Source: Rikenellaceae bacterium
GTDB lineage: Bacteria; Bacteroidota; Bacteroidia; Bacteroidales; Rikenellaceae
NCBI GenBank assembly: GCA_020859745.1
Contig: JAJBVQ010000202.1
Coordinates: forward strand, 1 to 12,825
Direction of reading: 5' to 3'
DNA: 12,825 bases
Shown here: piece by piece, positions 7,688 to 12,825 of the stretch
How the letters are laid out: each line of letters begins with the position of its first letter
How positions within the stretch are numbered: position 1 is the stretch's first letter
Program-made: the position numbers and the translations under genes
The notes under the pieces: generated by a model
What the model was told of the DNA's origin: nothing
The model's input: only the letters and a program-made list of their open reading frames with translations
Database searches by the model: none

Positions 7688-10033
7688 TTATTCGACATAC
7701 TGGACGCAACGGACCGAATTACCGTGGCCGCGACGCCCATTGTTAATAGGATTCAAGGTGTACTGAGTATAGTACATCTGTGCTCCATTCACAGTATTAG
7801 GCATGGTTGACCAGCAATAACCTTCCCTACCGCCGCCGGTCAGCTCGCCATCTATCCGGCCGCAGAAACCTGTTGCCGGATACCAGGCCAACGGGGCTCC
7901 TCCTCCCATGTAAAGCCGACCATTCGTGGCATACACCCCTGTGCCACCCTCGACCACATTTCCCTCCTCATAGTATGGAAAAGTTCCGGTTTGCGGGTTC
8001 ACAGCATCCCGCACAAAGTCGCTCCAGGTTCCGAACGGCGGCACACGCCATCCTTTCGGACACGGATCATACGGACTTTTAGAAGCTCCGTCACCCCATA
8101 ACCCGTCATTTTGATTCTCTCTGACTTCGGCATACCAATCGCACGATCGGCTCAAGTCGGGATTGTAGATGAACAGTAAAGGGGTTTTCACCGCAAGTGC
8201 CAACGTATTGGGACTTCCATTAATAACATCCGCGATATTCATCTTTCGAAAACCGGTAGCCGACAGATTGCTGCTCGGTGCGTCCAATACCGTCCCCCCC
8301 GACCCGTAGATCGGAATCATCGTACCGGTAGAAGTATTGCCGGTTGCCGTTACAGAACTGCCAAGCACACGCGGGAACGGATCTTTGCGACCCCACTGGT
8401 AGAACAGCCCGTCCGCTTGGTCGACCGTATTGTCTCCGGTTTGGGGAACGCCACCGTTGTATGTTTTGGTCGCTCCCAGATTCCTGTCCATAATCACCCG
8501 TGAAGTACCGTTGGCTTTTTGGAATTCCGTCCCGTAGGTATGCACCTGACCGCCAGTCACCGAATAGGCCGTATTAGCCGAACGGGCCGCCACCCCCGCC
8601 TCACTCGGTTTATAGCCCGTGACCCATGCGTGCCAGCTCCACAGCACCTCGCCGCTGCCTGCGGTTTTTGAATTGTACAAGGCTACCACCGCATTGCCCT
8701 CGGCAGCACCCGCAGACTTGAGGGTCAACAGCCCGTTGACTTTATCCAAACGTATCTCCAGCTGCGTTGCCAGGGCGGCGTTATCCGTCCAGAGCAGCTC
8801 GGCCCGCAGGTCGGCATTCTCTCCCAAGGCGGGCATCGTGGTCTGCCAGCCCTTGGTCAGCTTGCGGATGTCGAACGTCACACTGTCCGTCCCGTTCGGG
8901 CTCAACATCCCGCAGTTGCTCATATCGAAACTTTCCACCGTCAAACGGTAATCCCCCTCGTTCAGCCCCTTGATATCCGCCGTCACGGTATAGACCGTAT
9001 TCCGCCGCACGTCGAAATTATCGAATGCCTTGCCATCGGCACCGAGGTCGCCCAGGAGGATCCGCAGGGTTCCCTTGCGACAGTTCTCCCCCTCGCGCAA
9101 TACCCCCGTGACCTCGATGCAGGTGGCTTTGCCGTCGGTCTTGTCCGGCGTGCGGTCACCGGCGGCCGGAACCGCAGCGGTCGCTTTGCGCAGGTTCTCC
9201 GGCACATACCACGTAAACGTCTTGTAATCCCCGTCCGGCACCGCCTGGGCCAGGTCTTCGGCCGGATAGTCGATATGGCTCCCGCTCCCCGCCGTCGCGT
9301 CGAGGGCCGGGAAGTCCGTCCCCAAAGCGGGTTCCGGACAATAATACAGCCCCGAAGCCACATTCTTCAACTGTACGTCCGTGACAGTAAAGCCGCTCAG
9401 GGAACTCTTCAATCGGAGTACGACTTTAGCGGCCAGCCGCTGCATCCGTACGGACATCGCCGCTGACGAACTGACCGGGCCTTCGTAAACGCCGAGCATC
9501 AGGATACCGCCCGCCGCGTCCGGGGCCAGCTCCGATCCTTCGGGGATACGCTCCATAATGGCGTTGAGATCGGCCTCAGTGGGCACGTCGTTATCGACGC
9601 TGAACCGACTCGCGGAACCGGTGTTGGCGATCAGGTAAACGGTATGGCTCTTGCCGCCGCTGCCGGTCAGCCGCACGCTCAGTCCGCTGTATGTGTAGTC
9701 TACCCCACCCGTACCCGAAACGCCCGCAGGTATTTGGGAAGTGTAGTACGGCGTGCCGACCAGCTTGCCGTTTTCGTCGTACTGGATGGCCCACAGGTCG
9801 TGAATCTCGGCATCTTCCGTTCCTTCGTCCAGCGGCTGCACCGCTTTGACGGCGGGATTGGGATCGCCGATTGCCGAAGCTGATACCGACGGGGAAACGG
9901 AACTGAGCGAAACCGTCACCGGGGTATCGTTCTCCCCTCCGGGCGCCGGCACCGGACGCAAGTCCGTTTTGCTGCACGACACGGCGACCGCCCCGGCGGC
10001 CCATGCCACTATTAGAAATCTTATCTTTTTCAT
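7688..10033 (-). CDS. Fimbrillin-like/FISUMP lipoprotein, operon position 2
   Basis: A 781-residue probable surface lipoprotein. MKKIRFLIVAWAAGAVAVSC gives a lipobox Cys at 20, followed by SKTDLR. The N-terminal half carries HDLWAIQYD, VYLIANTGS and RLAAKVVLRLK. The MSNCGM boundary is near 371. The middle segment has DIRKLTKGWQTTMPALG and LWSWHAWVTGY. The FISUMP domain starts near 494: GGQVHTYGTEFQ, VIMDRNLGAT, YQWGRKDPFP, YDPCPKGWR and YCWST. It ends VRCVQYVE, four residues past the usual CIQE-type end's Q. Its tail keeps an Asn-rich NPINNGRR stretch. It looks like a mosaic: the 371 region is closest to the gene at 3077-5293 and the DIRKLT region to the gene at 5303-7678. The start is 24 nt after the upstream stop with only a weak Shine-Dalgarno. 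Function as an adhesin or fimbrial subunit is inferred. Confidence 0.88.
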   Translation of the reverse strand: MKKIRFLIVAWAAGAVAVSCSKTDLRPVPAPGGENDTPVTVSLSSVSPSVSASAIGDPNPAVKAVQPLDEGTEDAEIHDLWAIQYDENGKLVGTPYYTSQIPAGVSGTGGVDYTYSGLSVRLTGSGGKSHTVYLIANTGSASRFSVDNDVPTEADLNAIMERIPEGSELAPDAAGGILMLGVYEGPVSSSAAMSVRMQRLAAKVVLRLKSSLSGFTVTDVQLKNVASGLYYCPEPALGTDFPALDATAGSGSHIDYPAEDLAQAVPDGDYKTFTWYVPENLRKATAAVPAAGDRTPDKTDGKATCIEVTGVLREGENCRKGTLRILLGDLGADGKAFDNFDVRRNTVYTVTADIKGLNEGDYRLTVESFDMSNCGMLSPNGTDSVTFDIRKLTKGWQTTMPALGENADLRAELLWTDNAALATQLEIRLDKVNGLLTLKSAGAAEGNAVVALYNSKTAGSGEVLWSWHAWVTGYKPSEAGVAARSANTAYSVTGGQVHTYGTEFQKANGTSRVIMDRNLGATKTYNGGVPQTGDNTVDQADGLFYQWGRKDPFPRVLGSSVTATGNTSTGTMIPIYGSGGTVLDAPSSNLSATGFRKMNIADVINGSPNTLALAVKTPLLFIYNPDLSRSCDWYAEVRENQNDGLWGDGASKSPYDPCPKGWRVPPFGTWSDFVRDAVNPQTGTFPYYEEGNVVEGGTGVYATNGRLYMGGGAPLAWYPATGFCGRIDGELTGGGREGYCWSTMPNTVNGAQMYYTQYTLNPINNGRRGHGNSVRCVQYVE

Positions 10034-10057
10034 CTCGATGATTTAATTGCTGCCATA

Positions 10058-12565
10058 TTATTCCTGAATACACCGCACCTGAAGACCGAAAGCGCGGTTG
10101 GCCGTGTTGCGGGGAATGAGGCCGACGGTGTAGAAGTCCAGGAACACACCGTCGGAATCACCGACCGCCGACGACCAGCTGTACCCGCTGTGGCCGACAT
10201 TCACCAGACTGCCCAATTTGCCATAGCTGCCTGCGTCGCGGAAACCCGGAGCGGGATACCACGCACGGACTGTCCCGTTGGAAGGCACATAATACCGCCC
10301 GTTGGTGGCATAATATTGTTTCGCGTTCTCGTTGATCGTACCATTCATATAGTAGGGGAAAGTCCCGTTTGAGGGCGTGGTCACGTCCCGCGTAAAATCG
10401 TCCCACGTACCGCTCGGCGCGACCCTCCACCCGTTCGGACAGGGGTCATACACGCTTTTCGGAGCCTCGTCGCCCCACAGTCCGTTATTCTGCGTACCGG
10501 AAACCGTATACCAGTCACCCAAGCTGCCGGCGTTGTAAATAAAGGTCAGCGGGTTCTTGACTGCATAGGCCAACGTATTGGCCCCGCTGCCGATCACATC
10601 GGTAATATTCACCTTCCGCAAGCCGCTGCCGGTTGCGCCGCTGGTCTCATCATCCAGTTTAAGGCCTGTCGGCCCGTAAATCGGGATGGCTGTCCCGGTC
10701 GGACTTGAAACACCGATCGTAGAGCCCTGAACTCGCAGGAACGGGTCTTTGCGCCCCCACTGGTAGGACATGCCGAAACTTAAGTCGGCTGTGGACAGGT
10801 CACTTGACGTCGGAACCCTATAATATGCCTTCGTTGCGCCCAGATTCCGATCCATGATCACTTTGTTCTTTCCATTCGCTATCTGGAACTCGGTACCATA
10901 GGTGTGTACCTGCCCACCCGTGACGGCATAGGCGGTGTTCGCAGCCCGTACTGCCGACCCCGCTTCGTTGGGGGAATAATCCGTCACCCACACGTGCCAG
11001 CTCCATATGCAGTTTCCGGCAGCAGGGTTGCTCTTGGGAAACAACCCCACGACGGCATTACCGCCTTTGGCGCCCGCGGCGGCATCCGTCATTACGGTCA
11101 CATATCCCTTGGCCTTATTGTAATCGACCTTCGTCACCAATCCGGGGACATCCTGCCAAATCACCAACGGCGTATAGTCGGTCCCTTTGGTCCAGCCGAG
11201 GTTTAAGCCTGCGGCGGCGGCCTTCGTAACGCGGTCGCCGACATCGAAAACCACGTTCGAACCCGGAAGCGTCATCCCGCAGTTCGCGGCAACCGGCACC
11301 ATGCCTATCCCCGCCTCGAACCCATTCTCGTCCCAACCGCCCACGCCGCCGCCGTGATTGGCACCCGCCTGCGCTGCCAGTTCGTTGCGAACCCACGTAT
11401 CTACGTCCGCCACATGATTGCCCCCCGCATCCACCAGAACCCGCACCGGAGTCCACGAGCCGACCTCGACCGCACCCGTCACCGCGTCCGGGTTGCCGCC
11501 CATACCCCCGCTCCAATCGACATCGTCCCACCGGCCGACCTCGATACCGTGGTTCGTCCCCGCCTGACCGCCGGTTTCGCCGCTACCGCCGCCCCACGAA
11601 TCGGTCCCGGTTCCATCACCCTCGCCCGCATCGACACTCCCCGAAACAGCATCCCACGAAGCCACGTTCAGCACCAGGCTCACACTGCCCTCCCGCACCA
11701 ACGCGGTGAAAATATACTGCGTGGACTTGAGGAAACTCATCGCCGGGATGTCGCGGGCCTGCAACATATACCGTTTACCCTCGATCGTCAAAAAGAATTT
11801 GCCGTCGAACGCCCCGCCGCTCTTGGGCAGCAAAATACCCCACACGGACGTACTTTTATTGTCGGCCGCCGGTTCCACCTGTTCCAGCGTGCAGGCGTCC
11901 GCATCCGCACCCACCGTCGGGACGATGTCGCCGCCGACCGTAAAATCCGCCGCCGGGCTCACGGCCATCTTATTCAATATGACCTTCTCCGCCTCCAGCG
12001 AACTGTTGTCCATCCCACCGATAGTCTTGACATTAAAACGGATTTTGCTGCACTTGTGTTCGAAAAGCAGGTCGACATCCGCCGCCGAACGGCTCACCGT
12101 CCGGGCCGGAACCGCCGCGCCCATAAAATCGGTGTAATGCCCGATCCCCTTGATCGTATAATGGTCGCTCTCCAGCTTCAGCGCCGGGCTGTAGGCATAG
12201 AAATCATAAGTGCCGTTGGACAGCTCCATCGCCGCGGCATCACCGGCCACAGAATTTCCCGCGTCGTCCGCCAGCCCGGGTGTCAGTATTCCGCCTGCAC
12301 CCGTAACATAGGTTTTCCACTCCCGGAAAACGTCTTGCGTAACATCCGCGGCACCGCCTGCATGCTGATAGGCCAGCACACCGACAGTCACACCCTGCGG
12401 AACCGGAACGGTAGCCTTAGAGGCGACCGGAATCGCCTCCGACCGTCCCGCACCTCGAAAACGCACGGTACACGCGCCTTCAGGCCCGATCTCGCCCGAT
12501 GGTTCCTTGCTGCACCCGATTAATGTCACCAATGCGGCAATAACCGCCAGATAATGTTTTGCCAT
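10058..12565 (-). CDS. Fimbrillin (Mfa-like) plus FISUMP lipoprotein, first gene of operon
   Basis: An 835-residue probable surface lipoprotein. The signal peptide MAKHYLAVIAALVTLIGC gives a lipobox Cys at 18. Residues about 25-315 resemble the Mfa-like fimbrillin family: YDFYAYSPAL, LLFEHKCSKIRFNVKT, LKSTQYIFTALVREG, LVLNVASWDAV. This differs from the N-terminal type of the three following genes. A Gly-rich linker at about 316-415 holds NHxxxVxxW repeats. After NCGM comes IWSWHVWVTDY. The FISUMP domain runs from about 550: GGQVHTYGTEFQ, VIMDRNLGAT, YQWGRKDPF, YDPCPNGWR, YSWSS and VRCIQE. The frame continues to an ATG at 12676, but the ATG at 12565 has a strong AAAGGAGG 6 nt upstream and begins the signal peptide, and 12676 lies inside the likely invertible segment. 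It is the first gene to receive any transcript from the switch. Role as anchor or tip adhesin of type V pilus-like fibres is inferred. Confidence 0.9.
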   Translation of the reverse strand: MAKHYLAVIAALVTLIGCSKEPSGEIGPEGACTVRFRGAGRSEAIPVASKATVPVPQGVTVGVLAYQHAGGAADVTQDVFREWKTYVTGAGGILTPGLADDAGNSVAGDAAAMELSNGTYDFYAYSPALKLESDHYTIKGIGHYTDFMGAAVPARTVSRSAADVDLLFEHKCSKIRFNVKTIGGMDNSSLEAEKVILNKMAVSPAADFTVGGDIVPTVGADADACTLEQVEPAADNKSTSVWGILLPKSGGAFDGKFFLTIEGKRYMLQARDIPAMSFLKSTQYIFTALVREGSVSLVLNVASWDAVSGSVDAGEGDGTGTDSWGGGSGETGGQAGTNHGIEVGRWDDVDWSGGMGGNPDAVTGAVEVGSWTPVRVLVDAGGNHVADVDTWVRNELAAQAGANHGGGVGGWDENGFEAGIGMVPVAANCGMTLPGSNVVFDVGDRVTKAAAAGLNLGWTKGTDYTPLVIWQDVPGLVTKVDYNKAKGYVTVMTDAAAGAKGGNAVVGLFPKSNPAAGNCIWSWHVWVTDYSPNEAGSAVRAANTAYAVTGGQVHTYGTEFQIANGKNKVIMDRNLGATKAYYRVPTSSDLSTADLSFGMSYQWGRKDPFLRVQGSTIGVSSPTGTAIPIYGPTGLKLDDETSGATGSGLRKVNITDVIGSGANTLAYAVKNPLTFIYNAGSLGDWYTVSGTQNNGLWGDEAPKSVYDPCPNGWRVAPSGTWDDFTRDVTTPSNGTFPYYMNGTINENAKQYYATNGRYYVPSNGTVRAWYPAPGFRDAGSYGKLGSLVNVGHSGYSWSSAVGDSDGVFLDFYTVGLIPRNTANRAFGLQVRCIQE
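11324..11563 (-). repeat. Protein-level repeats in a Gly-rich linker (NHxxxVxxW)
   Basis: Within the first operon gene, residues about 335-414 contain three NHxxxVxxW units: N338-W346, N383-W391 and N403-W411. A degenerate fourth ends V368-W371, where N and H are replaced. The spacing is about 25, 20 and 20 residues. The surrounding sequence is rich in Gly and Ala. The block sits exactly between the fimbrillin-like half and the NCGM middle segment and is absent from the other three paralogues. It may be a spacer or a small repeated fold. Confidence 0.7.
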
Positions 12566-12571
12566 ATTTTT

Positions 12572-12579
12572 CCTCCTTT
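12572..12579 (-). promoter_or_regulatory. Strong Shine-Dalgarno of the first lipoprotein gene
   Basis: The minus strand reads AAAGGAGG, followed by 6 nt and then the ATG at 12565. Strong Shine-Dalgarno sequences are uncommon in Bacteroidota. It decides the start against the in-frame ATG at 12676 and suggests high translation once transcript is made. Confidence 0.85.
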
Positions 12580-12638
12580 CCGCCAGATCGCCACAACAAA
12601 CAGATTCACAACATATTACACACAGGAAGTGTCCAAAA

Positions 12639-12653
12639 AACCGTTCGTTTAAT
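12639..12653 (+). repeat. Left arm of inverted repeat
   Basis: AACCGTTCGTTTAAT is the exact reverse complement of the sequence at 12805-12819. Read on the minus strand, its core AAACGAACGG matches 8 of 10 positions of ARACGTWCGT, the site I recall for the Bacteroides fragilis global invertase Mpi. The bases outside the arm (a run of A) differ from those outside the right arm. Confidence 0.9.
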
Positions 12654-12779
12654 GATAAGGCATAATTTACTGTCATTAAATATAGTGTCAGAGATCACTG
12701 GAAGAAGGAAATTAGGATGCCGAAAGCATTGATACTGAATAAAATTTTCATATTGTGACAGATATTAAAAGATAATACG

Positions 12780-12787
12780 TACATTTG
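12780..12787 (+). promoter_or_regulatory. Rightward-facing -7 box inside the invertible segment
   Basis: TACATTTG is a full match to TAnnTTTG. A possible -33 element is TTGTG at 12753-12757, about 22 nt upstream, slightly longer than the usual 19-21. Transcription would start near 12792-12795 and leave the window to the right. Other near-boxes in the segment match only five of six fixed positions. Confidence 0.6.
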
Positions 12788-12804
12788 TAGCAGTAAACAT
12801 AATA

Positions 12805-12819
12805 ATTAAACGAACGGTT
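12805..12819 (-). repeat. Right arm of inverted repeat
   Basis: ATTAAACGAACGGTT on the plus strand is the exact reverse complement of 12639-12653. The arm lies within a 24-bp dyad (12802-12825): ATAATTAA and TTAATTAT flank ACGAACGG, with an AA dinucleotide at the centre (12813-12814). Such symmetry is typical of recombinase crossover sites. Confidence 0.9.
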
Positions 12820-12825
12820 AATTAT

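Larger units (their letters stand above)
12639..12819. promoter_or_regulatory. Candidate phase-variable invertible promoter segment
   Basis: A perfect 15-bp inverted repeat encloses 151 bp (12654-12804) of AT-rich DNA with no gene. The segment contains a full TAnnTTTG -7 box on the plus strand near its right arm. If the segment flips, that box moves to about 12671-12678 on the minus strand, facing the lipoprotein operon, with a leader of roughly 100 nt before the ATG at 12565. This matches the layout of known invertible promoters of Bacteroides surface loci. As written, the promoter points outward, so the operon is probably OFF. The recombinase is not in the window. Confidence 0.75.

Noticed and set aside
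11354..12523. 389-codon open frame on the plus strand
   Set aside because: It is antisense to the first lipoprotein gene, which has a signal peptide, family motifs and a strong Shine-Dalgarno. The plus-strand product is Arg/His/Pro-rich without recognisable domains, as expected of a shadow frame in GC-rich DNA.
12566..12676. Longer start for the first lipoprotein at 12676
   Set aside because: The added 37 residues would hide the lipoprotein signal peptide, the start lies inside the invertible segment, and the ATG at 12565 has a far better ribosome binding site.
12677..12684. Leftward TATATTTA as a second operon promoter
   Set aside because: It lacks the final G of TAnnTTTG and has no TTTG -33 at suitable spacing, so I do not call it; it remains a possible weak promoter in the present orientation.
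2821..12825. Retroelement template repeat, reverse transcriptase, or CRISPR array
   Set aside because: I looked for an AAC/AAT-rich copy of the lipoprotein tails, for reverse transcriptase motifs and for regularly spaced repeats in the spacers and other frames and found none. If a retroelement acts on these genes it lies outside the window.

Overview
The window looks like a piece of a Gram-negative Bacteroidota chromosome. The GC-rich coding DNA suggests a relative of Alistipes, but that is inference. Evidence for the phylum: TAnnTTTG-type -7 boxes, four lipoproteins that join fimbrillin-like N-terminal regions to FISUMP (Fibrobacter succinogenes major paralogous) C-terminal domains, and an RmuC/IspE housekeeping neighbourhood. 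Every gene I can support lies on the minus strand, so the order of transcription runs from high to low coordinates.

Right edge (12566-12825): a non-coding control region. A perfect 15-bp inverted repeat (12639-12653 and 12805-12819) encloses 151 bp. Inside it is one full match to the Bacteroidota -7 box, pointing rightwards, away from the operon. This is the layout of a phase-variable invertible promoter, seen here apparently in the OFF orientation.

Centre (3077-12565): an operon of four consecutive surface lipoproteins of 738-835 residues. All have a lipobox signal peptide, a fimbrillin-like N-terminal half, a shared middle segment with an LWSWH/IWSWH-type motif, and a FISUMP domain ending in VRC(I/V)Q. 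The gaps are only 9, 9 and 24 nt, and a strong intrinsic terminator follows the last gene. They are probably adhesin or tip subunits of type V pilus-like fibres. The extreme C-termini differ strongly between paralogues, and two of them show a base pattern like the variable region of a diversity-generating retroelement. No reverse transcriptase or template is in the window.

Left (1-2820): housekeeping genes. rmuC has its own candidate -7 box just after the operon terminator. It is followed by ispE (isoprenoid synthesis, MEP pathway), with a strongly structured GC-rich spacer between them. Last is the 5' part of an acyl-CoA carboxylase beta subunit gene, cut by the window edge, with its own -7 box.

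Proposed working: when the 12.6-12.8 kb segment inverts, its promoter would face the four-gene operon and switch all four surface proteins on together. Recombination among paralogues, and possibly retroelement mutagenesis of the tails, would then vary what is displayed.
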